A DNA stretch of 20,677 nt from assembly GCA_910583725.1 (NCBI GenBank), contig CAJTXZ010000003.1, positions 1-20,677 of the forward strand, read 5' to 3'. The notes beneath the pieces were generated by a model. The model was given only the letters and a program-made list of their open reading frames with translations. It made no database searches and was not told the origin of the DNA. This DNA comes from an uncultured Vampirovibrio sp. (GTDB taxonomy: Bacteria; Cyanobacteriota; Vampirovibrionia; Gastranaerophilales; Gastranaerophilaceae). Made by a program: the position numbers and the translations under genes. This document shows positions 8,660 through 16,197 of this stretch, piece after piece. How positions within the stretch are numbered: the first letter of the stretch is position 1; each line of letters starts with the position of its first letter.

Positions 8660-8698
8660 CAGCTATTTTGACGTAACTTTTATAAGACTTAATAAAAC

Positions 8699-8742
8699 TT
8701 TACAAAATAACCGGCAAAAAATATATTTAGATATTTTGTAAA
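8699..8742. repeat. 11-bp perfect inverted repeat in intergenic region
   Basis: TTTACAAAATA (8699-8709) and TATTTTGTAAA (8732-8742) are exact reverse complements with 22 nt between them. The arms are AT-rich and no T-tract follows, so this is a poor terminator. It could be an operator for the downstream gene or an mRNA hairpin. Confidence 0.5.
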
Positions 8743-8771
8743 TTTGGATATTAAGCTATATTGGGGGTACT

Positions 8772-8831
8772 ATGTGTGTTATGAAATTTGATTGTGCGAA
8801 AGCCAAAACAAACCCTACGGACACAAATTGA
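8772..8831 (+). other. Possible 19-codon upstream reading frame (leader peptide candidate)
   Basis: ATG at 8772 follows GGGGG with 5-nt spacing and opens a frame MCVMKFDCAKAKTNPTDTN ending in TGA at 8829-8831, 19 bp before the preferred ATG of the HAD gene. The peptide resembles nothing known to me. It could be a translated leader or chance. Confidence 0.25.
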
Positions 8832-8850
8832 GAAAACAAATAGGACAAAA

Positions 8851-10473
8851 ATGAATATAAAGCCAATACTCTCTCTTAATAACCCAAATTATCAAAGAAA
8901 ACAAATATCGCAAAATCCTTCCTTCGGCCAAGGCAAAGTAAACGCCTACTTTGATTTTGATAATACATATTGCCCGGCATCTCACTCAGGGTTAAAGCAC
9001 ATGTCTCCATCAGAACACCCCGGCTTTGTCGAGTACTGTACAAACTTTAAAAACTTCTTTAATAATACAAGAGAAGGCTTAACCTTCCATATAACAACAG
9101 GAAGAACATTAGGCGAATATAATGCAGTATCTTATTTAGTTAAAATGAGAGGCTTTGAACTTCCACTCCCTGATTCTGTAATAACAAAAAACGGAAGCGA
9201 TGAATATATAAAACAAGGATCTGATGAAGATTTTTATAAAAACGGTAATTTTCCATTTAACTCTAATAAAAGAAATACTAAAAAAGAAGAAGATATTAAA
9301 AAACTAACAGGCTGGGATGGTCCTAAAATAAAAGAAGGACTAAAAAAAATATTTAAATCCCATGATCTTAGAATAGTTGAAGCAGACAGCGAACACAGCC
9401 CAAATGACTATGGCCCCAGATCATTATTCTCTGATGGCAAACTAAGATATGAAGACCATATTCCTCTAAAAGATGGCATGAACCCAACATCAGATTGGAA
9501 CGTAGGTCTTAGAAATGATGGCAACCTCAAGATATTCTATACCTTGCCGTATGATACAGACTTTTGCCAGGAAAGAGCTGATGCAGCAAAAGCTATTGAT
9601 GAAGAAATAGGCGAGCTTCTTATAAATACAGGAGCAAAACAAGCTTATAGGTATGATAAGCAACACCATAACGAATGTGGAGGAAGGCCTTATTGTGTAA
9701 CCGAGCCGATGATTGATAAAGATATGAGCTGGTATGGTGCAAAAGAAACAGATCAAGGGCTTTCAAAATTTTATGACACCCAACAAGCTGTTAAAAAAGC
9801 AATTGAGGATAATGATTTAGTTATTGCTGCAGGAGACAGTTCAAATGATACAATTATGTTGAGTCCATCTATGTATATCAATGTTGATTGTGATCTATAT
9901 CCTGATCTACACTCATATAAATATGACTCTAGAGCTTTTCTGGATGAACTGCAGCAAAACCCTGAAAAATACTCAGATATTATAAAACAATTAGAAGATT
10001 TACCATTCATAGGTATCGTTGTAAAAAATAACGAAAAAGAAGTAGGCTCAATAAGAGATATTGTAAATGCTTTTGGTGAAGGCAGTAAATATCAAAAAAT
10101 AATAGAAGTAGAAAACGGTCATCTTGAAGATGGCGTTAGGGAAGCAATAAAACTCCATGCTGCGCGTAATCCTAAATTTATGGAAAAACTAAGCCCTGAT
10201 TTAAAGAAAGAAATATTCGGTATTGTTGAAGAAATCAAAGATAATGTCTCAAAAACAAGCCATCCTGGCAAAACCAAAACCAAAACTGTTCTGTTTGCTG
10301 CTTTATCATTAGGTATCATGGCAATGGTTCTGGTATTAGCAAAGCATATCAAAAATAAAAAAGATATAACACATACTGCCCAAAATAGGCAAAATATTAA
10401 GGATACTTACAATCCGCCTGCAAATTTCAGCCAGACAAAATTACCTGAAACGTTCAAAGACTTTAAGTTTTAA
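8851..10473 (+). CDS. HAD-superfamily phosphatase-like protein with C-terminal membrane anchor
   Basis: 540 aa from ATG 8851. A TTG at 8788 would add 21 residues but lacks a ribosome site, whereas TAGGA precedes 8851 by 5 nt. HAD motifs are intact: motif I DFDNT (35-39, nucleophile D35 and acid D37), motif II TTGR (82-85), and motif IV GDSSND (328-333). Two long inserts, with a cap domain between motifs II and IV, resemble the HAD-IIB/sucrose-phosphatase group; the substrate is unknown. After the core comes a charged region and one transmembrane helix at about 480-500 (VLFAALSLGIMAMVLVLAKH) flanked by Lys, then a 40-residue polar tail. There is no signal peptide, so the enzyme domain should face the cytosol. 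The N-terminal NPSFG motif (about 23-27) precedes the domain; by recall, similar motifs occur on many proteins of gut Gastranaerophilales. Confidence 0.75.
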   Translation: MNIKPILSLNNPNYQRKQISQNPSFGQGKVNAYFDFDNTYCPASHSGLKHMSPSEHPGFVEYCTNFKNFFNNTREGLTFHITTGRTLGEYNAVSYLVKMRGFELPLPDSVITKNGSDEYIKQGSDEDFYKNGNFPFNSNKRNTKKEEDIKKLTGWDGPKIKEGLKKIFKSHDLRIVEADSEHSPNDYGPRSLFSDGKLRYEDHIPLKDGMNPTSDWNVGLRNDGNLKIFYTLPYDTDFCQERADAAKAIDEEIGELLINTGAKQAYRYDKQHHNECGGRPYCVTEPMIDKDMSWYGAKETDQGLSKFYDTQQAVKKAIEDNDLVIAAGDSSNDTIMLSPSMYINVDCDLYPDLHSYKYDSRAFLDELQQNPEKYSDIIKQLEDLPFIGIVVKNNEKEVGSIRDIVNAFGEGSKYQKIIEVENGHLEDGVREAIKLHAARNPKFMEKLSPDLKKEIFGIVEEIKDNVSKTSHPGKTKTKTVLFAALSLGIMAMVLVLAKHIKNKKDITHTAQNRQNIKDTYNPPANFSQTKLPETFKDFKF

Positions 10474-10667
10474 ACTTGTATATAATCACCTAAAAAAATT
10501 ATTTCGGTGTCTGCAAAATACTTACTGTATCTCAAGCTCATATATGTTTTTAAATCTTCCTACCCTTCTTTTTTAACATTAACTTTTGTAACATTTTTCC
10601 TGAAAATTAAATTTTAAACAAAAATATATACTTTATATATTTAGTATATATTTAGGGAAATTTCAAA

Positions 10668-12596
10668 ATGGCTATGCAAGAAATTAACAGTAAATTTAAC
10701 AGTTTAATTTCACAAAAAGGTGTTTCTGTTACCAATGCCGTAAAACAAAATGCAGACATGGCAAACCAAAATTCAACTGTAAGATTATTGGAATTGGAAT
10801 CTAATGAAGATTCCTTGATTGATTTTCAAGTAGATGATGAATCTTCTGATTTAAATAGTTTAATACGCAAAACAGGCGCCACTTTGATAGATTCCCCAAA
10901 AGCCGTAACCGAAACCCAGAAACAAGCCGGTATTCAAAAAAATGAAAACGCTAAAAAGTTTGATAATTATGTAGATACAAAAGATGGTACTATAGGGTAT
11001 ACAAAACAGCATGATACGGGCGATTGTTGGCTGTTGTCATCCCTAAATGCACTAAGCTACAGTGATATGGGCAAGGAGCTCATTAAAAATTCGCTTGAAT
11101 ATAAAGATGGTTACACAATTGTACACCTAAGGGGTGCAAATGATTATATCGTAACAGATGATGCCATTAGTGCCACAAAGGCCACCAGTGAATACTCATC
11201 CGGTGATGATGATATGATTATCTTTGAATTAGCTGTAGAGCAATTTATGGACGATGCTGCAAATGGCAAGGTAAATGAGGCATTTTTAAGACAATTTGGC
11301 AATTCTACATATTATTCAAGCACTGAAGAGCATTCTTCATTAAGCGTATTTGATGGAACCAAAATAAACGGCAACTATCCCTCAGATGCTTTATACTGGC
11401 TTACCGGGAAGGCTTCAAACCTAACTTCTTCAGTTAAAATGATAATGCATGACGATGGTACTAGTGAAATACAAACGATGTGCTATTCTGATGTAATTAA
11501 TGAGGAATTAAACAAGTTTCAGCAAAATAAAAACAGTATGGCCCTTCTTGCATCTCTTGATAGCCCAAAGACAGTTTGTGCTGTTGATGGGGGGCAGGTT
11601 TATTTGACAGGCCCTCATGCTTATGCAATAAAAGATGTTACTGATGAAACTATTACAATTATTAATCCTTGGGATTCAAGCAAAGACATTGTTTTAGGGC
11701 GTAATATTTTTATCCAGAAATTTTCCAGCGGCGGTTATCTTACATCTTGTGATTTAACACAGAAAGATGAGCCCGAAATTGCTTTTAAACAGAAAAACAA
11801 AATAGAATATGACGATAATCATAATTATTTTTTCTCAGACTCTGACGACTCTTTAGCAAGCGAATTTTATAATTACATGCCCGAACTTGCTAAGTACAAT
11901 AATTTACATTGCTTTGATGAAATAGCAAAAGATAGCAAGTATTGTACTAAAAAAACATATTTTGACGATGATGGCAATATATTTTTTATACAAAAAAACG
12001 ATGATCAAACAGGCAGGATAAAAGAAGCTATAAAATATGATACCGAAACAGGAAATATGTCTGACAGTATTGAGTATTATCCGGATGTTAGTATTCCATC
12101 TAAGGTTAATAAATTTGATGTAACCACAGGAAATGTGATAGAAACTAAAGAATATGCGCTTAAACATTCTGATATGGGTACTTCACCCGTAATTGAAAAA
12201 GTTACGGTTTGTGACCCAAAAACCGGAAACCCTGTTAAAATTTCTGAATATGACCCACAAACAGGAAAACTGTTAAAAGTTTCCAAATGCGACCCTGAAA
12301 CCGGCGGTGTAAGTAAAGTAACCACCTTTGATGAGAATGGTGCAAAAAAACAAGCCGTTAAATATGACTCCAAAACTGGCAAAGCAATAAAACAAGTAGA
12401 GTATGACGAAACAGGCAAGGCGTTAAAAGGTTTTACATACGACCCTGAAACCGGCAAAACATTAAAATATGTTGAATATGATAAAAACGGCAAACAATCC
12501 GAAATTTATAAATATAATCTTAAAAATGGCGAGCTTGAAAAAATTGTCAAAATTGATACAAAAACCGGAAAAGTTAGAAAAGTTGTAAATTTCTAA
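10668..12596 (+). CDS. Calpain-like (C2) cysteine protease with YD-TGK repeats
   Basis: 642 aa. After a polar N-terminal region (1-100) comes a papain-fold calpain core with all active-site residues: oxyanion Q114 and nucleophile C120 in KQHDTGDCWLLSSLNAL, H317 in GPHAYAIKDV, and N333 in INPWD. From about residue 460 to the end there are imperfect 13-14-residue repeats of the form YDPETGKxxKxxx (CDPKTGN, YDPQTGK, CDPETGG, YDSKTGK, YDETGK, YDPETGK). These resemble the YDPxTGK repeats (DUF2963-like) I recall from phytoplasma proteins, which suggests a binding surface. No signal peptide or membrane helix is present, so it is either cytosolic or exported by a route not recognisable here. None of the calcium-binding calpain domains is visible. 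AGGGA lies 9 nt before the start. Substrate unknown. Confidence 0.85.
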   Translation: MAMQEINSKFNSLISQKGVSVTNAVKQNADMANQNSTVRLLELESNEDSLIDFQVDDESSDLNSLIRKTGATLIDSPKAVTETQKQAGIQKNENAKKFDNYVDTKDGTIGYTKQHDTGDCWLLSSLNALSYSDMGKELIKNSLEYKDGYTIVHLRGANDYIVTDDAISATKATSEYSSGDDDMIIFELAVEQFMDDAANGKVNEAFLRQFGNSTYYSSTEEHSSLSVFDGTKINGNYPSDALYWLTGKASNLTSSVKMIMHDDGTSEIQTMCYSDVINEELNKFQQNKNSMALLASLDSPKTVCAVDGGQVYLTGPHAYAIKDVTDETITIINPWDSSKDIVLGRNIFIQKFSSGGYLTSCDLTQKDEPEIAFKQKNKIEYDDNHNYFFSDSDDSLASEFYNYMPELAKYNNLHCFDEIAKDSKYCTKKTYFDDDGNIFFIQKNDDQTGRIKEAIKYDTETGNMSDSIEYYPDVSIPSKVNKFDVTTGNVIETKEYALKHSDMGTSPVIEKVTVCDPKTGNPVKISEYDPQTGKLLKVSKCDPETGGVSKVTTFDENGAKKQAVKYDSKTGKAIKQVEYDETGKALKGFTYDPETGKTLKYVEYDKNGKQSEIYKYNLKNGELEKIVKIDTKTGKVRKVVNF

Positions 12597-12940
12597 ACAA
12601 TTTGGAAAATTCAAACACAATATGCCATATGATATTGATATCAAGCTGCTAAAAGAGTATGGTGTAATAATCCTATTTTAAATGCTGTTGCAGCCATTAA
12701 TAAAAATGCAACAAAATTATCAAAGGAAAATTATAAATAAATTTAATTATTCTGTTTTTAACCCTATTATTCACCCACTCTGTTAATTTGAATATAACTA
12801 TCGCCAACACTACAATCCTTAATGTAGGGCTAAATAAAGATTGAAATGCGATTATTGTTATCAAAGCCGTCTTTAGAACAAATAACAAAAGGGATGATTT
12901 CGCATAAATTGCCCCCCTTGAGTTATGTGTTTATAAAATT
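12597..12940. other. Gene-poor stretch with a possible coding remnant
   Basis: About 340 bp without a convincing gene. In the + direction 12639-12740 is open for 33 codons with no start codon, reads ...AAKRVWCNNPILNAVAAINK..., and ends in TAA. The composition looks protein-like rather than random. Upstream in the same frame are two TGA codons, and in a shifted frame a 19-codon piece starting MPYDIDIKLLKEYG. This may be a decayed gene tail. I see no terminator for the calpain-like gene here. Confidence 0.3.
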
Positions 12941-13021
12941 TGTCGGAGAAGGGAGTCGAACCCTCAAGGGAAGCCCACATGAACCTGAATCATGCGCGTC
13001 TACCAATTTCGCCACTCCGAC
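12941..13021 (-). tRNA. tRNA-Leu(CAG)
   Basis: On the minus strand the acceptor 5' strand GTCGGAG (13021-13015) pairs exactly with CTCCGAC (12948-12942), with discriminator A at 12941. The anticodon arm is CATGA, loop TTCAGGT, TCATG, giving anticodon CAG (reads CUG). A long class II variable arm and a T arm with GTTCGAC follow, as expected for leucine. No CCA is encoded. The first 11 nt of the gene are also part of the 87-bp direct repeat that continues upstream. Confidence 0.93.
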
Positions 13022-13097
13022 AATTATTCTGTTTTCAAAGTTTCATCTATGAGGCGAAGCAACCGCTCCGCTTTTGCCCTCTCGTAAAACGTGACAT
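13011..13097. repeat. 87-bp direct repeat, copy 1 (includes tRNA-Leu 5' end)
   Basis: Identical by reading to 13123-13209. On the minus strand it runs ATGTCACG...ACAGAATAATT and ends in GTCGGAGTGGC, the first 11 nt of tRNA-Leu. It holds an imperfect hairpin around GGCGAAGC/GCTCCGC. With the 25-nt spacer the period is 112 bp. Confidence 0.95.
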
Positions 13098-13122
13098 TTA
13101 GTCACCTTTCACTCGGCACAGT

Positions 13123-13209
13123 GCCACTCCGACAATTATTCTGTTTTCAAAGTTTCATCTATGAGGCGAAGCAACCGCTCCGCTTTTGCCCTCTCGTAAA
13201 ACGTGACAT
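13123..13209. repeat. 87-bp direct repeat, copy 2 (carries a truncated tRNA-Leu 5' end)
   Basis: Exact second copy of 13011-13097. Its GTCGGAGTGGC (13133-13123) is a stranded tRNA start that runs into unrelated sequence. The 25-nt spacer towards copy 1 contains two further inverted repeats spanning its borders: GTGAC-ATTTA-GTCAC (13091-13105) and GGCAC-A-GTGCC (13115-13125). Confidence 0.95.
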
Positions 13210-13294
13210 CTTTATATATCAAGATACGGTAGCTAAAATGCCTTCAGGCTTCAACTCGCTTTCGCTAATCATTTTTCAGTTGCCGACACATAGA

Positions 13295-13303
13295 ATTATA
13301 TCA
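13295..13303 (-). promoter_or_regulatory. Strong extended -10 promoter facing tRNA-Leu
   Basis: On the minus strand TGA-TATAAT spans 13303-13295, a perfect -10 with an extended TGn; the -35 (TTGTGT at 18-nt spacing) is weak. Seven nt after it comes GTCGG (13287-13283), the same five bases that begin tRNA-Leu, but the tRNA itself lies about 265 bp further on. It is the best promoter candidate for tRNA-Leu, and the intervening DNA contains the two 87-bp repeats. Confidence 0.6.
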
Positions 13304-13373
13304 CAACAGCAAAATTTTACACAAATTCTCTGTTTTTAAGGATAAAGAGAAATATGAAATTACTCTATAGTTT

Positions 13374-13667
13374 TTATTTTATTATCTCTTTTGCCTCGTC
13401 TTCTCCTCTTTTATACGCCTCCTCTTCTCTTGAATCCAAGAGCTTTAACAAGTATAAGAAATTTCCGGCATGAACCTTTTCATCCTCTGCAATTTCACCC
13501 AAAAGCTTTTTTGCTTCTTCGTTATCAATAGATTCTGCGAGTGTTTCATATATCTGTATTGCCTCATACTCTGAGGCGATGCTGAACCTTATTGACCTTA
13601 TTAATTCTTCATTTGTTAATTTTCTCTCACTCTTTTTTACTGAAAACGGGCTACAAAATTCTGGCAT
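13374..13667 (-). CDS. Ferritin-like di-iron protein (encapsulated-ferritin/rubrerythrin type)
   Basis: 97-aa all-helical protein of two long helices, half of a four-helix ferritin fold, so it must dimerise to make the iron site. Helix 1 has ASEYEAIQIYETLAE with E33; helix 2 has EIAEDEKVHAGNFL with E63 and H66. This E...ExxH set matches the iron ligands I recall for encapsulated ferritins (E32, E62, H65). The N-terminus MPEFCSPFS and the RKLTNEELIRSIRF stretch are typical of the small anaerobe versions. The expected role is iron oxidation and storage or peroxide defence. No encapsulin shell gene is in the window and I see no clear C-terminal shell-targeting peptide. AGGAG lies 7 nt before the ATG. 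The gene stands alone and diverges from the MlaA-fusion gene. Confidence 0.83.
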   Translation of the reverse strand: MPEFCSPFSVKKSERKLTNEELIRSIRFSIASEYEAIQIYETLAESIDNEEAKKLLGEIAEDEKVHAGNFLYLLKLLDSREEEAYKRGEDEAKEIIK

Positions 13668-13842
13668 TTTTTTCTCCTTTTTATCTGATATATAAATGTT
13701 TTACATAATGTTTCTTAAAAATATATTACTTATTTTTCTTAACTTTTCTTTACACTAATCTGTTAATCTTGTGTGCGATGAAAAATTTAGCCGGTGTAAA
13801 TAAATTGTTAAAGCTGTAAATAATAAAATTTTAAGGAATATT

Positions 13843-16155
13843 ATGTTTAAAAGAAATAAAATAGCGGTTTTTATATGTTTATTTGCCTTTCTGTTTTCAT
13901 TTAATGCCCAGATGGCTTTTGCCGCCAAAACACCAATAAAAGCAAATGAAAAAGAAATAAATGTATCCAGATATCCAGATTACGCTAATCAATACATTGG
14001 CCATGATAGGTTTGAGAAATTTAATAGAAAAATGTTTAATTTTAATGCAAAATTAAACAAATATGCTCTTCGTCCGGTACATGTTGTCTGGGCATCATTA
14101 ATGCCAAAATATGGCATGGAAAGGATACAAAACGCTTATCATAACATTGAATATCCAAAAAGGCTTGTAAGCTCTTTACTTCAAAGGGATTTTAAAGCAG
14201 CAGGCACTGAAACCGTAAGATTCCTTGCTAATTCAACTATTGGCCTTGCGGGAATGTATGATCCTGCAAAAAGATTTTTCAAGATTGAATCAAAAGAAGA
14301 AGACATTGACCAAGCGCTTTGTAAATGCAAGGTTAAACGCGGACCCTATCTTGTACTTCCGGTAATAAATGCCACTACCCCAAGAGCACTTGCAGGAAGG
14401 GCCATAGAAACAGGGCTTGACCCCACAACCTATATTGCAAGTCCTATAGCTGCTCTTGTTAAAATGGGTATTTTTATAAATAAGACTTCCTTTATGCAGC
14501 CTCTTGCTATACTTCTTGAGCGTACGTATGCTGACCCGTATGATATAACGAAAAAATTATATGGCATAGAAAGTTATATAAAACTTGCAAACCTTGATAG
14601 AAAAGACATTTTGGCAGCAGAATCGCGTAATATGGGCAACATAACGGATGAGGTTATGGTTCAGGCTGGCGAAACACTTATGTCATCAGCTGAAACAGGA
14701 GGTACTCTGCTTGGAAATGGTGAAGATGCAGATAAAGCACACCTTTCTGATGAGATTTTAGAAGAAAAAGAGGTAACAGGCGAATTGGCTGATGAAGATA
14801 CTAAAAACATCAGTAAAGAATCTGAACCTGATTTATTAAACGTAAGCGGCGAAAGTAAAAAATCCGTTGAAACCGTTTCAAATGAGACAGTGTCTGACAA
14901 CGAAGAAAAACTTGCTGCAAATGAGGTTTTAAAAGGCGGCACATACACTGATGATGCCCTTATGCAGGAAGCTATACAAAGCTCAAACGACCTGGAGGCA
15001 GATATTGTATTAAAAGATTTTAATCCTCAGGGGCCTGTTGTAGATTCTATGCGGACAGCTTTATTTAATTTACCTGGTATTGATGAGTCTATCTGGAGTG
15101 AGTTGTCTATTTGGAATCGCTCATTCTCTAAAAGAATAAGAACTGCAGCTATAACTCTGACACCCGACAGGGAAAAATATAAATTCAGATACATTATGCA
15201 AAAAGACAAAAGTTCGCCCGTCGCCATTCTTTATCCCTCAATAGGTGAAGGTATAATGTCCCATCATTCTGTTGTTCTTGCAAAACTTTTCTATGATGCA
15301 GGATATTCTGTCATCATCCAGGGAAGCCATTTTCACTGGCAATATGTAAAGAGTATGCCTAAGGATTATAGGCCCGGTTTACCATCAGAAGATGCTAAGA
15401 CTCTGCAGATTGCAACTAAAAAGATTTTGGATACTATGGAAGAGAAATATGAAACGAAATTTAGCAAAAAAGTCCTTCTTGGTACTTCATTTGGCGCTGT
15501 AACAACACTTTTTGTTGCTGAAAATGAGGACAGAGAAAAGATTCTCAATATTGATAAATATATATCAATAAACCCGCCGGTGGAACTTATGTTTGCACTA
15601 AAAGAACTTGATAAAAATAACGACCAGTGGAATCTTAATCCATCAAATTTAAAACACAGAACTGCAGTAACAGCCGCTAAAATATTAAGTCTTGTTAATC
15701 AAAAAGATGAACCGGGCTTTAAAATAGACGCTCTGCCTTTTTCTGATTATGAAGGCAAGCTCATAACAGGCTTTATTTTGAGACAAAAACTTTCAGATTT
15801 AGTTTATACAATTGAAAACACCAAAGATACAGACAAAGCTGAATTATATAAAATCATAAATAATATGAGTTTTAATGATTATGCTCAAAAATATTTAATA
15901 AAGGATAATAGCAAAACTATTGATAATCTTAGTTATGCCGCAAGCCTTCATTCGATTTCAAACTATTTAAGGAATAATGAAAATTATAAAATTTACCATG
16001 CTATAGATGATTACCTTGCAAATAAAAATCAGTTGAAAAAATTAAGGCAGTATTCTGGCAAAAAATTGGTACTATTGAGCAATGGTGCGCATTTAGGATT
16101 TTTATACAGACAGGAATTTATAGATGAACTTAAAAAAGAAATATCTTTAAAATAA
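13843..16155 (+). CDS. MlaA (VacJ)-domain protein fused to an alpha/beta hydrolase
   Basis: 770 aa, about three times the usual MlaA length. Residues 1-28 form a signal peptide (KRNKIAVFICLFAFLFSF, cut near MAFA-AK). It has no lipobox Cys, although MlaA is normally an outer-membrane lipoprotein. Residues about 50-255 are the MlaA domain: HDRFEKFNRKMFNFN, LANSTIGLAGMYDPA, GPYLVLPVINATTPR and GLDPTTYIASP. MlaA removes phospholipid from the outer leaflet of the outer membrane. Residues about 265-385 are an acidic Ser/Glu/Asp linker. Residues about 395-770 look like an alpha/beta hydrolase: VAILYPSIGEG, nucleophile elbow GTSFG (547-551, S549), likely acid D722/D723, and H750 in NGAHLGF. This would place a lipase- or thioesterase-like activity in the periplasm beside the lipid channel (inference). 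AAGGA precedes the ATG. A UbiE gene follows. Confidence 0.82.
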   Translation: MFKRNKIAVFICLFAFLFSFNAQMAFAAKTPIKANEKEINVSRYPDYANQYIGHDRFEKFNRKMFNFNAKLNKYALRPVHVVWASLMPKYGMERIQNAYHNIEYPKRLVSSLLQRDFKAAGTETVRFLANSTIGLAGMYDPAKRFFKIESKEEDIDQALCKCKVKRGPYLVLPVINATTPRALAGRAIETGLDPTTYIASPIAALVKMGIFINKTSFMQPLAILLERTYADPYDITKKLYGIESYIKLANLDRKDILAAESRNMGNITDEVMVQAGETLMSSAETGGTLLGNGEDADKAHLSDEILEEKEVTGELADEDTKNISKESEPDLLNVSGESKKSVETVSNETVSDNEEKLAANEVLKGGTYTDDALMQEAIQSSNDLEADIVLKDFNPQGPVVDSMRTALFNLPGIDESIWSELSIWNRSFSKRIRTAAITLTPDREKYKFRYIMQKDKSSPVAILYPSIGEGIMSHHSVVLAKLFYDAGYSVIIQGSHFHWQYVKSMPKDYRPGLPSEDAKTLQIATKKILDTMEEKYETKFSKKVLLGTSFGAVTTLFVAENEDREKILNIDKYISINPPVELMFALKELDKNNDQWNLNPSNLKHRTAVTAAKILSLVNQKDEPGFKIDALPFSDYEGKLITGFILRQKLSDLVYTIENTKDTDKAELYKIINNMSFNDYAQKYLIKDNSKTIDNLSYAASLHSISNYLRNNENYKIYHAIDDYLANKNQLKKLRQYSGKKLVLLSNGAHLGFLYRQEFIDELKKEISLK

Positions 16156-16161
16156 GCTCCG

Positions 16162-16190
16162 TTGCACCATGGGCTTTATAGATGTAATAT
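16162..16190 (+). promoter_or_regulatory. Candidate promoter giving a leaderless ubiE/menG mRNA
   Basis: TTGCAC (16162-16167), a 17-nt spacer and TAATAT (16185-16190), with 7 nt to the ATG at 16198. There is no Shine-Dalgarno sequence. Both hexamers are imperfect, so read-through from the MlaA-fusion gene is also possible. Confidence 0.35.
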
Positions 16191-16197
16191 TTAATTG

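Noticed and set aside
8788..8850. N-terminal extension of the HAD protein from a TTG start
   Set aside because: No ribosome site precedes the TTG, whereas TAGGA precedes ATG 8851. The extension is Lys/Arg/Thr-rich with no domain.
12077..12493. 138-codon minus-strand frame inside the calpain-like gene
   Set aside because: It mirrors the YD-TGK repeats on the coding strand. The active-site motifs and composition support the plus-strand gene.
12621..12644. TGA recoding (two in-frame TGA codons before the open stretch at 12639)
   Set aside because: No intact gene in the window needs TGA read as an amino acid, so a remnant explains them better.
12697..12888. 63-codon minus-strand hydrophobic frame (ITIIAFQSLFSP...IVVLAIVIFKL)
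   Set aside because: It starts at TTG with no ribosome site or promoter-like spacing, contains no other start codon, and overlaps the coding-like remnant on the other strand. The hydrophobicity is expected from AT-rich DNA.
13011..13209. Reading the repeat pair near tRNA-Leu as a CRISPR array
   Set aside because: There are only two 87-bp copies with one 25-nt spacer, the repeat includes part of a tRNA, and no cas gene is in the window.
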